The notes beneath the pieces are model-generated. The model saw only the letters and a list, made by a program, of their open reading frames with translations, searched no databases and had not been told where the DNA came from. Of a DNA stretch of 64,000 bases, positions 1 to 11,398 are shown piece after piece. Numbering within the stretch: the stretch's first letter is position 1; every line of letters begins with the position of its first letter. The DNA comes from Drosophila pseudoobscura (lineage: Eukaryota; Arthropoda; Insecta; Diptera; Drosophilidae). The translations under genes were made by a program, and so were the position numbers. The stretch lies in the NCBI RefSeq assembly GCF_009870125.1, contig NC_046681.1:21403001-21467000 (forward strand). The letters run 5' to 3'.

Positions 1-2370
1 GAGAGAGGGATCTAAGTCTGGAGCGGGAGAGTGATAGCGAGAGAATGTGGCGTCACGAAAAAGATCTGAAGCAGCTGTGCTGAGTCACGTAGCTGAATGC
101 AAAAGCAAAACAATAAACGGCCTTTGTGGGGGCAGCAGGCAAAGTCTTGGCGCAGCACCAGCAGCCTAGCGAACACAAATTTTTCCCAGTGTAGCGCGAC
201 TGTGACTCATCCTCGCAGAAAAGCTTTTCCTGCGTTTTATGAATGAAAAGCGAATATCTGTGTGTTTGACTCAGCCCCGAATCGTCCCTTGGAAGAGGCC
301 TGATTCAGCGTCGGATTCCTGGAAAAAGGATACATTATCCTGCGCCGGCATTTGTTGTGGCATAAATTTTTCAGCTCCGATAGAGCCCCCAAAGTGACTC
401 ACTTGGTCCGTGTTCAGCATACCACTGCTCTAGCCGGAGCTGCTTTCACTTTCCGGACGAACTCTGGCATTCGGGATGCCAATTTCCATGGAATTTGATA
501 AGTTGCTGATTCATCCACCAAGGGGGGTAGCAGCACGCAGCAACTGCGACCAGCGAAAATATTATAAGTAGTACTGATTAGTGGTCGTTTGATAGTACAA
601 ATATTATTGATTTAAAATGGGACATTAGTGGGTAAGGCTAGGGAGATAAGATACATATGTATGTATGTATGTACATGCATAGGCTTTTGTCACGTTCTTG
701 AGATAATGGGAATTTCAGGAAATATATACATACATATGTATATGATGCGTGTAAAACCTCCCTTGAGTTAATATGATATTTTGGAGGTGGAATAATTTCT
801 TATATTGCATACTCGTGCATTCTCGCATTTTTTCCCAACACTTAACCGGGAATCCCCACTTACTAAGCCAGATATGGTGAATGTTTCCAAACTAAATTAT
901 TCAAATCCCACACTCTTTAATCTGAGATAACCTTATCAATAAAACTGAACTCCAAAATCTGAGACTCGGGTCATGCAACAGTCTGGAAATTGCCGAAATT
1001 TCCCACATAAAGCGACAGAACTCAGACATATGGCACTATGACCTAAGCCAAATAAATAGAAATTATGTCAAATGGTAGTATTGAAATTCCACAACAAATG
1101 CCACGAGATGGGGATACTGAACCTAAGCCAACCTGCAATGTCTTGATAGCACGATTCGGGCAGTCCTGAAACAACAACAACAATTACCCATTACTCCATG
1201 CTAATGGAGTCCAGACATCGATCAAACAACGGTCGAGTCCCAACCCACGCTGCAGAGCCCAACAGCCAATTGCAGAGGGTTTTTCATGAAAATCACGCGA
1301 TATTCGTCCAGTCCCTGCTTGCCATTTATTGCTGGGGGGAAAGGAGCTGGGTGTGTAGCTCCCTGACACCCTGGCTCACCTGCCCCCAGCGTTTAAGCTG
1401 ACACGTGCTTGACGTGCACAGTCGATTCGGGTAGGGTTGGGTAAGGGTCTCTGCTATGTACTCATGTACCCTAGGTATACGACACTATTGATTTTTCCGG
1501 TTGTCGTAGTCGTAGTCGTGCTTCGCCGATTTAAACTCTTTGAACTTCCTGCGACACGTGTCCTTGACAGCGGCAGGGTAAGAAACCCTACAATGTTGTT
1601 GTTGTGGGGCAGCGGCCACGGTTCATGGTGAAGGTGATACAGCAGGAGCGCCGATCAAAATGATTGATTAGTATTAGGGAAATGTTGTTCCATATAGAAA
1701 CCCCCCCTAAGGGTAGTCTCTGGTACACGCCTCTGCCTGAAGGACCTTGGGGAAAGTTGTTGCTGCCAGAACGTCTCAGATTTCCAAAGCGGCTATACGA
1801 CGAGCAAGTGGGTTAATAACGACTGGAAATTGCGTTTTAACGATTCCACGAAACTGTAAAGTCATAAATTCTTTTTAAATTATTATAAAACTCTTGTCCT
1901 GTGTCGACGGGCTCTTAAAATATTGAAGTTAAAGGGAAATTTTGCCCCCAAATTGAAATATTATTTATTTTGAAAACCTGATCTTCATTGTTCTCCATAA
2001 GACGTCCACCAATTGAGCTCCCTTTACCTATGGAGCAGTTGTAGAAATCTCCTGCTTCGTAGGGTCCTCCACAGTCTTTACAGCGCCACCAAAATAAATC
2101 AGATTGGGCGAAAAGGCCTTGAGACCACATCGTTCTGGCGGCCCCCGTGTGCGTGCAATTCTCCAGTTAACCCCCAATGACCTTGGCCAATTCCGGGTAT
2201 TCGTTGTGAAATACCTTACACCCAAAAAATGGATTAATTGAGGGGCCTGTTTGAGAAATAGAGGGATTCACATCGAAGCACAGATATCATTGAATATACT
2301 TTCACTTTAACTCTCAACAAATCTGGAGCTCTCCTAGAAAACCAGCCGAAAGTTCCCGCCTGGAGGAAAC
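1..2370. other. Intergenic or intronic DNA without a supported gene
   Basis: No open frame here has convincing codon structure apart from the fragment listed at 2034-2225. The first 550 bases are less AT-rich than what follows and could be part of a gene lying off the left edge. A short TATG/TACA microsatellite sits near 655-680. I see no RNA gene or recognisable transposon. Confidence 0.5.
2034..2225 (-). pseudogene. Possible decayed coding fragment
   Basis: On the minus strand a frame ending at about 2034 reads naturally at its C-terminal end, with NLIYFGGAVKTVEDPTKQEI followed by a short tail and a stop. The plausible upstream part (VFHNEYPELAKVIGG) lies in a different frame, separated by a stop. 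This pattern suits a degraded gene copy. I cannot name the parent gene, and chance is not excluded. There is no visible promoter and no poly(A) tail. Confidence 0.22.
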
Positions 2371-3733
2371 ATGGACGAGCGAGAGCGCTGCCAGAGTACA
2401 TCCAACCGGCAATGGCCAGAGGGATTAGACATGCAGGAGGCGATGGCAGACGCTGCCAGTCCAAGTCCACAGAACTGGAAAAGATCGGACAGCTTAAAGA
2501 TCTTCAGCAGGGCCATGATGCGCGACTGGCGCAAGAGAGGAGAAGAAATGCACCACTTGCAGAAGGAGACGGAGTATTTAAGAGGCGAAGTAAGTTAACC
2601 GAATGGTGGTCACTCTACCCCATGTTATGCACCTTAAAACCTCAGTATAAACAGACCAACAACACGGTGCATATGTGCAAGGCCCTGAAGCAGGTGGAAC
2701 TCGAGCGGAACAGCGACCTTCAACTGGAATTGATGAAGTCCAATCTGAACTTCGAAGAGTTTCACTCTTCCATCTCCAGTCTGACCGAAGTCAAGGAAAA
2801 GTTACTGAACGAAGTGGAAATGCGTAAGAGGGAGGTAAGGGGTCATCTATGTATATTCTATAGAGCCAACATATAATCCATTATATACTGCTATTATGTA
2901 ACAGCATGACGAGCTCCAAGCTGTGGCCGACCAGAGAAAGACAGAGCTCAATGCCGCCCTGGGGGAGCTGCGTAATGACGAAAATCGACTGTTGGACGAG
3001 GAGGACGTTATGAACCATCTAAGAACGAATAATGCAAACCTCGTCAATGAAATCGCGTTGCTCCGCTGGTTGCAGATGAAGTACAAAATGAGTGAGAAAT
3101 GCCTGACTAAAAAGTTGGAGGAAGCGAACGAGAGGATGACCATTATGCAAGATGAATTAAATTTCCTTCACGATAGAGTTCGGGCATGGAACACGTAATA
3201 ATATCATACATATCCCTGGGTACAATGAAATCTCTGCTGCTTCGACGGTTGTGTCCCAGTTTTTCGAAGGACTCTGTACAACCAGCAGAGGTTTCACGGT
3301 ATTCTCCATTTCTTTATATAGTGTCCTTTAACCCCTGATTCGAACTATTCCACACGAAAGCAATGAGCCAATGAATGAACCTCAAATTCGTCCAGTGATT
3401 GAACAGCTGCAGGAATTATCCAACGCAATCGACAGTTTCCCGGCCGAATGCCGCTACAGCAAAAGCAGCAACAATGAGCCGCAGGAGAATGAACCACAAA
3501 CTCGTCCATTGATTGAACAGCTGCAGGAATTATCCGCCTCAATCGAGAGTTTCCCGACAGAATGCCGCAACAGCAGCAACAGATCATCCGCGTTCCCGAT
3601 GGTTTGGCCGACCCAATCCCACTCCAAATTGATGAGGCAACACTCGCACGCGTTGCAAAATGGGTTTAAGATTCCTACTTTGTTTAAAATTGTTTCGTTG
3701 GTTTTGGGACGTTTTCGATCGCGATCGAAATAA
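2371..3733 (+). CDS. Coiled-coil protein, tandem paralogue A (4 exons)
   Basis: Family not recognised. Exons are 2371-2589, 2646-2834, 2905-3194 and 3361-3733, giving about 356 aa. Donors are GTAAGT, GTAAGG and GTAATA, and acceptors end in AG. The middle of the protein is rich in Glu, Lys, Leu and Asn with heptad-like spacing, so it should form coiled coil. No signal peptide or catalytic motif is visible. Exons 2 and 3 have exactly the same lengths (189 and 290 nt) as in the paralogue at 5227, which supports the model. The exon 3 donor overlaps an in-frame stop, so an unspliced transcript would end at W-N-T. Exon 4 repeats a module built on RP(V/L)IEQLQELS twice (from about 3374 and 3491), while the paralogue has it once. 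Met at 2428-2433 is an alternative start that aligns better with the paralogue. The AATAAA overlaps the stop codon. Confidence 0.7.
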
Positions 3734-5226
3734 AAATAAAATTAGAATGACCGAAAATTTTAAATAGCAAAAGAATGGGCAAATTGCTCGGCAATGCCGC
3801 GTACATGGAAGTGTTCTGAACAGCAAATATATTACGAAAATCCGAAGCTAAGCTACAAAGTTACTTAACCAAGAAATTTTGAAAATGGCTGACGTGGGCA
3901 ACTGTTGTTGGCTTCGGCACCGGCACCACCGCCCGAGCCCCATCCTATGCGTGCTCCAGTCGTGGAGATGACTGGAGTCCGCGAGGCGGAGTGGGTGGTG
4001 GAGGACCAGCGCATGACCGTGCGTCTGTTGCTAACGACCCGTCGTCGCTAGCAAAGGCAGCGGGAAAGCCAATCCAGAACAATGTTGCCACAGCAATGCC
4101 AGGCAGAATTACTGGGAAACAAAGGTGTGACGGAGGGTCGGCACTGAGCAGATCTGATAAACAGATGACTATCTATCTATCGATCGATGCACAGAACAAT
4201 CACAGAATACACTTCCGAAGTACATCGCATTGCAGCTCGTATATATACTGTGCATCTCGCGAATAAGCACTTGGGAATTACAAGCCAAGCCAATGCTGCC
4301 GCCACACACACAGAAGCAACGCACTGCAACGGGGGTTGATTTTCCCTGCCATTCGAAAAGTCGTTCGAAAAGAGTGCAATTAAAGTCGTATGTTATAAAA
4401 ATGTTGCAGTAATTTCATAAAAATTATAGAAATTATTGAAAATTTTGAAAAAGATCTTAAGAAAAGAAAAAAGAGAAAATATTTAATCATTTTTTTGCTT
4501 GTCCACGGTGGGAATAGAACCGTGGTACTGTCTGTGGACATGCGCTGTCGCCATCGCTGTCTTTTGGTTTGAGGCATAATTGTTGGGATAGTTTTCGTTG
4601 CAGATAGCAGTATTGTCGGCTTGTCAGTTTTTGAAGGAACCTCTATGAAGGATTGGCTTTGATCCGAGATGACAACCGACTTATTGGAGTCGAAGGAGCT
4701 CTGCCAATTGGTTATTTTCAAACAAGAACTACTTTCATCAAGCCTAGGAGATTGAATTTTAGATGGTAGTGGGGTTGGTTAGAAGATTTGGTCTTTCAGA
4801 ATAAAGATTCTAGAGACCTAGAGGAAAACACTCTTCCTCACATATAGTTGACGGTATTTTGAAGCTTCTCTCTTTGTTCCCATACCTCATGATGGATGGC
4901 TGTGCGACTGAATTTTTGATAAAGTAGTCTTTCAGTTTTATGGCTATATAAACAAACTCTTTCCTGAAAAATACTGTCCCACATTATATTCTTTCTTGGT
5001 TAGACAGATTGTTTTTTAGACAATATAAACTAAAAACATATGCACTACTATCTAGAAGTTTCTTCTGGACTTTGTCAAGCTACAAGTTGTCCCCCCATAC
5101 CACATCTACATATCTTGAGGGAGAGAGTTAGGTTAGGTTCTGGAATTCTATTCTGGAAGGTATGTAAAATTATTTTGTGATATCTTCTGCCCATATCAAA
5201 ATGTTCCATATTCGGAAGAAATCGAA
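3734..5226. other. Spacer between the coiled-coil paralogues
   Basis: This stretch holds no supported gene. A GC-richer block at about 3890-4140 has coding-like composition in more than one frame, for example a short frame from 3949 to a stop near 4056, but no frame is clearly protein and no splice pattern emerges. A hairpin with CCACGGT arms lies at about 4503-4526 and is not a tRNA. The remainder is AT-rich. Confidence 0.4.
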
Positions 5227-6354
5227 ATGCAGGAGGAGAGGCTAGCCGATGGCTGTCAGGGATGCCAGAGGCTCATGGACTCTAACGAGAAAACGGCGAC
5301 GATCATTTTGCGGGCATGGCACAACAGGGGCTTTGAGATCTGCAAGCTCCTGAAGACGAAGGAGCATTACAAGCAGAAAGTGAGTTAACCAAATGGTGTT
5401 CGAGCAGCCCCATTTTAAGCAGCCTCAAATCTCAGGCAATGGAGAGCTCGAATAATTTGCATATGTACCAAGTCATGATTGAGGTGGCAGAGAACCGGAA
5501 CAACGAGTTACAATTGCAGGTAATGGAGTCCAAGATGAGAACCCTCCAGGTCCACTCGTCCATGCTCAGCTTGACCGCCGACAGGGAACAGCTGCAGCAC
5601 GAAGTGGACTTACGCAAGAAAGAGGTAGGATCTATAGAGCCAGCATATAATCCATTCTATACTGCTATTATGTGACAGAATGAAGAACTAAAAGCTGTGG
5701 CCGAACAGAGAAAAACAAAGACCTCTGCCGCCCTGATGGAACAGCGTAAAGTCCTGGATCGAATATCCCGGACTGAGGTGGCCGTATTTCAACTAAAGCT
5801 TAAAAATTCTGACCTCGTCAATGCGGCTAGAATGCTCAGAAGTTCGGATAGAAGCAACCAATTAAGGGAGCAACGATTAAATAAGGAGTTGCAGCTAAAA
5901 TCTGAGATGATAATTATCATGCAGAATGAAATAGATTTACTTAAGGAGAGAGCTGAGGAATGGAATGAGTAATATCATTATATCCTTAGTTACAATGAAA
6001 CCTCAGTTGGTTGACAGTTGCCAACTGGTTTGCCTTACTAGAACCTCATTGTTGACTGTTAGTCCCACAGAGGTTTCACTATATTCCCCATATCGTTCAA
6101 AATTCCCTATCTAACTTTCGATTTTAACTAATCCACATGACAGCAAAGAGCTAAAGGAGAACGAACAACAAATGCATCCATTGATAGACCAACTGCAGGA
6201 CCTCTCCAGGGATCACAGTTCTCTCAATGCACAGAAAGCACAGGATTGCAATGGCACGAGCTCCGTTTTTCAGACACTCTGGCCGACAAGCTTGTCGAGA
6301 AATCCCCAGCCAACAATACAAAAGGCCTTTCCATTCTTCCTTAAACTGAAGTAA
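5227..6354 (+). CDS. Coiled-coil protein, tandem paralogue B (4 exons)
   Basis: Paralogue of the gene at 2371, in the same orientation and about 1.5 kb downstream. Exons are 5227-5379, 5436-5624, 5679-5968 and 6144-6354, giving about 280 aa. Intron phases match paralogue A (0, 0, 2). Conserved landmarks include AVA(D/E)QRKT at the start of exon 3, the MRKRE/LRKKE end of exon 2, and a final exon with PLIDQLQDLS and a closing TLWPTS segment. As in A, the exon 3 donor (GTAATA) overlaps a stop codon, so splicing decides the C-terminus. Protein identity with A looks moderate, so the duplication is not recent. The sequence gives no function. A testis or structural role would be guesswork. Confidence 0.7.
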
Positions 6355-8051
6355 GTTTCACGGAGTTTCTAACAGTTTGAAAAATGTTTCTAAAAGCGTG
6401 TAAAAAAATTATTTAAAATTCTAAAAAAACTAATAAGTGACAAAAAAAATAAAAATAATATTGAAATAAAATTGTTGTTCATCGCCCGCTGTTTTTTTTA
6501 AACAAAAGACTGGTTCAGCATAAACTACATGACATGACATGCTGCTACGTGTAGAATGTAGTAGCATGTAAGTAAAATTCATGTATATTCGACATTTGGT
6601 TCTGCGGAAAACACTCTTCCGAAGAAGAGGAGCCGGATGAAACTAGAAAAACTTTAAAGGTGAAGCTGAAAGTACTGCAGAAGGAGGAGTTGGAGCAACG
6701 GCAGAAGCCGAAGCCGATTTGAGCAATAAATGCTCGCTGTGCAGAAAAGATTTGAAAAGAAATATATGGAAACAGAGGAAATAAAATACATCTTTAAATA
6801 TTCGATTGAACGATTGAAAAATGAAGATTTTCTTAGTATTTTTTCTTCGATTTTCTGCACACCACATCATCACAATTTTGTATAAACATTAATGTAACAA
6901 ATTAAATAAATTGTTGCTCGAACAATTGCCTATAACTACCTTTCTTTAGCTTTCTTCAGCTTAGGTATTATACCACTGATGAAATGTAATAAAAAAAGTA
7001 TTCCAAAATAAATAAAATAATATCGAAAAATTTTCTTTAAAAAATGCCCCAATGCCAAATGGAAATGTTAATTAGTGCACCACATAAAGAACATAGAAAT
7101 TTCTGAAATCATTAACTATTAAACAAAAATACATAAAACAATGGTATCATCTTCTAATTGTATTGCTACATATATTTCACTGACCATCTCAAACATTTCA
7201 AGCAAACCCACAAACAAAAATAAAAGCGGAATCAGCATCAAATAAACCACAATCAAAAATCTCTGCTCAAAATAAAGACAATAAAATGCCAAGAAACAGG
7301 TTGAGTTGAGTTGAGTGGAGTGTGCTTCCCTAGCACATCTCATCTCTCAACTGATAAAAAACTAGAAAAAAACCAAATAAGAAAGCGCTCAATATAGCAC
7401 TGCTGTTGTTGTTGTTGTTGCTGTCCATTTCTTCTATTGCTGCTGTCACGACTCGAAGCGGGGTCTTGGCCATTGTGTAAATGTGAGTCTTGAATTGGGC
7501 AGTCAGCCACCAACTAAATAATGAAACAGGCAAAAAGACAACAAAGGTAGAAACAGCGCGCCGAGCGACCGCTTGAAAATTTTTGCCAGACGGAGGCATT
7601 CAGTTGGAGCTGTGACTCCAGCATAAGCGGACGTGAGAGCGGATCGGGATAGTAATATAGACAGTGCTGTGCGAATCGAAAATATATATAGAGAGAGAGA
7701 GAGAGAGATAGACATAGAGAAATTCATAGGAATTTCATTTGCATTTGTGTTCGAGCTCTCCGTCTGACTCTAAAGCCAGGTTATTGATATGCACAGCTGA
7801 GCCCCAATAAAAGTTATCAAATTGTGCATGCCGAATGCCATTTGCCATTTGCCTGGTGTGCCACAGCCCTAATCAACCATTCCTGGCGCGCATGCGCAGT
7901 GAATACGAAATCCGAAATCCGATCGAAAAAACTCCCTCCCTCGCGACCCACGTGCCTCGACAGGTACTGCTCGAGTCCGTTGAGTGGTTCCAAGGCCTGG
8001 GGCAAACAGTGAACTAAGTGTGGGTCACTCTCCATCCATCCATCCATCAAT
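6355..8051. other. Spacer, including probable SDR promoter and leader
   Basis: AT-rich DNA without a supported gene. A GA microsatellite lies at about 7690-7718, and an ATCC run of about 20 bases lies at 8032-8049 just before the SDR start codon. The 7570-7800 stretch is less AT-rich and is the likely promoter and 5' leader of the downstream SDR gene, but I cannot pick a start site with confidence. Confidence 0.4.
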
Positions 8052-11000
8052 ATGACATCCACTCCTGGGCTCCTCCACATGGATCGCCCGCTGCGGGCTT
8101 TCTATCAGTTTTTTCTCGACCTGATTATATTCACCATCAAATCGGTGTTTTATATACTGGAATCGCTCTACTATACTTTGCTGCCCAAGCGTTTTAGAAA
8201 GTTGAAGGTAAGTTAACTCAAATGTCGCTTGTGCATAGCTTAGACCTAATTTTAGAGACTTTCTTTCCACCGAATGACCCTCGACTCTAGTGGTTGCACA
8301 ACCAATCAGACACCCACAATGAAATGAGCAACGGAACTGCTTCCCGTTGCCCACTTTAAATCAATCATAGTCATCATAGACGTTTCTTTTTGCCTGCCCT
8401 ACCAGGTTTTTGGCAATAATTTCCCCAACTTTAATGAGCCACGAGTGGGCTGGCTTTGTGGTAATAAAAACAAATCATATACATATGCGTTGAACAAAAC
8501 AATACAAATGAACACAAAGTTTAGATACTCTGTTGCATAACTAATATGCATGAAAAATAAAGTGGACATTGGGACAAACTTTCGCAGTTTTTGGAGAAGA
8601 ATCTGTAAGAATCTTCTACCAAATATTTCTGTGATAAAACCCTCCACAACGGAGTGTATTCAGTCGGCAAACAGACAACATTGTCTATAAACTTTCCAAT
8701 TTATTTGTTTCATTTAATAAAGTTCATTTTGGTCTGTGATCGTAAAATGTTTTCTGTCCGAACAAATGTTTCGCTTTGTTTTGATACGCTTCGGTTGGCA
8801 AAGCAATTTTGTTCACACGCTTTTTTGGTTTGGTCACTCATGAATGGATATTACTTCTTCATATTTACATTTTCGGCATCCGTGGACGTCACTTGTGATA
8901 GCCATTTGAGTACTTTGTCAGCTACCAAACAAACACTTCAGGTTGGACTGTGCAAATATTTACTCTTATGAATTTTGTTTTATGGAGCTTTGGTTTCAAT
9001 TAGCCAAAGCATCCATGGCTGACATTGAACTGGAGATCTTCTCTGGGCATCCATCCAACTATTGGGTTTCATGGTTAAACATACAAATTGGCAGTTTCTG
9101 GTGGGGTCTAGAAGCAGGCCGAAAATGTTCGTGACTTGGCAGTCCAATGAACATTTGCCAACATCGTTTGACAACGAGTTTTTCCGCAACCCATTATACC
9201 ACACACTGGTACTGCACGCTCAACGAACAAAAACGAACAAAAAAAATATTAAAATTGTTAATATACCTACGTAGATAAAAAACAATTGTCCAAACCATTC
9301 TGTGATATTCAGTAGAAAATTGTACCATCATATTAAATCCATATTCTGGCTGTAATAATTTGATTCAACAGATCGTCGGAAAATATGCTAAAATTAGTTA
9401 GTTTCGTGCAGAAAAATATACATAAACGGCTACAAAAACATATATGTATATTGTCTGGGGCCGGAAACGCATATACCCTGCGGTACACCACGATTGCATA
9501 GAAAAATACACACATATAAATTGCAAGAAAATTAAAAAAAGAAAAGTTGTGACCTGCATAGCAGACAGCGCTGAAAAACTTTTCCTTCATCCAGCGATGC
9601 ACGACAACTGATGTGCCACACAGTAGGGGATTGAACTCCGTTCAAACTGAATGAACTTAGAGTTGGGGGGGCTACAAAAAATGCCAAAAGCCAAAGAAAA
9701 ACTTGCCACAGACATTTTATGAATATTATTGTCCAACAACGGCAACATGATGCAAGACGTTGGGCCGCAAAAAAACATAATACCTTTAAATATGTATATG
9801 TATGCAAATTGTTGATATCTCATTAAATGCAACATCATGGCACAGTCGCACCTTTTTCATATGTTAAATGGTGTACATTTGTATGAATGCTTTTTAGCTT
9901 AACGAGTAATATGAATGCGAAACGAAAGTAAGGGACAGAGCGACAGGACAGGGGTTTTCAAATGAATACTTTAGTTTGATTACTAAGTATTTGAGTAAAT
10001 AAACTTAGTTTCTATTAAATAAAAACCTAACTACCTTTTGAGACCAACCAAAGGTTGAGAGCCCGGTTGAATAAGACCATCTTTATAATTTACAAAACTC
10101 AATCTGCCCTTAACGATCTTAATATGCAATTTTGTCTTAATGGGAGTCCAGTTAAAGAATTTAATAACCTACTCACGACTAGTCGTTTGTTTGAATTGAA
10201 TTTCACTTTCAATTGTCCATCTGCCACAGAACGTCTCCGGTCAGGTGGTCCTCATCACAGGGGGAGGAGGCGGCGTTGGTCGACTGATAGCACTCAACTT
10301 TGCTCGACTTGAGGCGCGAATTGTCATCTGGGATATCAATCAAGAAGGTAAAAAGAGGCTGAGACTTCGCACCATCCTGCTAATTGCTTGGTCAGCACTC
10401 GAGCGAGTGGGTCAAGCACCTCTGGAGTGGCCGGAGTGAAAGCTGTTACATTTCCCTGTTAAATTTGATCACCGAACTTAAGAAATTTTCCACGCAGCCA
10501 TCAAGACAACGGTGGATCTGTTGGCCAAGAGCGGTTATAACAACTGCAAGGGCTATGTGGTGGATATATCCGATCGGGAGCAGGTCTACCAGCGCGCAGG
10601 CCAAGTCATCGAGGAAGTGGGTCCTGTGGATATATTGATCAACAATGCTGGAATCGTTTGCTGCAAGCCATTCTGGGAGCTGCACGATCGCGTCATCCAA
10701 AACACCTACAACATCAACATCATCTCGCACTACTGGACGGTGAAGGCGTTCCTACCGCACATGATGCGCCACAATCGCGGTCATATCGTGACCGTGGGCT
10801 CTGTCACAGGCATGTTGGGCACCTACGGCTGCAGCGATTATGCGGCCACCAAGTATGCCTGTATTGGCTTCCACGAGAGCCTGCTCACGGATTTGAAGGC
10901 CCATGGCTACGATCAGATCCAGATGAGTCTTATCTGCCCCTATTACATCAATACGGGAATGTTCTCGGGAGTCCGTCCACGCATGCAGCCAATGCTGGAG

Positions 11001-11256
11001 CCCCAGTACGTGGCCGATCGTATCGAAAACGCCGTGCGCTGCAACGAGGTCTGGTGCGTCCTGCCCAACTCCATCCGCCTATTGACGCCACTCAAATGGT
11101 GAGTACTAACTGAGCCTTGGTGTATATCCGAACTTATTTTGGTTTCCTTGCAGTCTTTTGCCCGCCAAAATGTGCTGGGAGCTAATGTCCCGCGTCATCC
11201 GTGGCCCCGAGTCCATGATGATGTTCCAGGGACGTGGACGAGTGGCCGCCGGCTAG
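8052..11256 (+). CDS. Short-chain dehydrogenase/reductase, retinol dehydrogenase-like (SDR16C type)
   Basis: Classical SDR of about 325 aa, probably orthologous to D. melanogaster CG15629. Exons are 8052-8207, 10230-10347, 10498-11098 and 11154-11256. All joins keep phase, and intron 1 is about 2 kb. An N-terminal hydrophobic stretch (about residues 18-45) should anchor it in the ER membrane. The cofactor motif TGGGGGVG is at 62-69 and NNAG at 140-143. Catalytic Ser, Tyr and Lys are at about 193, 206 and 210 (YAATK). The family oxidises or reduces retinoids, sterols or other lipophilic alcohols with NAD(P). The exact substrate is unknown here. The acidic residue ending strand 2 (VIWDIN) favours NAD(H). 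An ATTAAA at 11326 is the likely poly(A) signal. The gene converges on the helicase, with only 142 bases between stop codons. Confidence 0.88.
8208..10229 (+). other. Large first intron of the SDR gene
   Basis: Runs from a GTAAGT donor to a CACAG acceptor. It holds no supported gene. Several AT-rich open frames of 60-105 codons on both strands look like chance. No transposon is recognisable in it. The size makes it a candidate home for regulatory elements, but I see no specific site. Confidence 0.6.
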
Positions 11257-11398
11257 CCTCGTCATCAGATAGCAGATACAATTTGGAAATCCTTTTAGCT
11301 TAAGTCATTTATCTATAATCATTATATTAAACTAAGTGAATCGATTCAATGGCAGGAATCGGATATAATACCAGTCTGTGCCCCATCTTTTTGTCCTT

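Noticed and set aside
2412-2876. 154-codon open frame on the plus strand
   Set aside because: It overlaps exons 1 and 2 of coiled-coil gene A in another frame for its first part and reads through the first intron. The frame supported by the paralogue is the other one.
3991-4412. Overlapping open frames in the GC-rich block between the paralogues
   Set aside because: Coding-like composition appears in more than one frame, with no splice pattern and no recognisable peptide, so no gene is called.
4503-4526. tRNA-like B-box on the minus strand
   Set aside because: The GGTTCTATTCC word lies in a simple 6-base hairpin. No acceptor stem, D arm or anticodon arm can be drawn around it.
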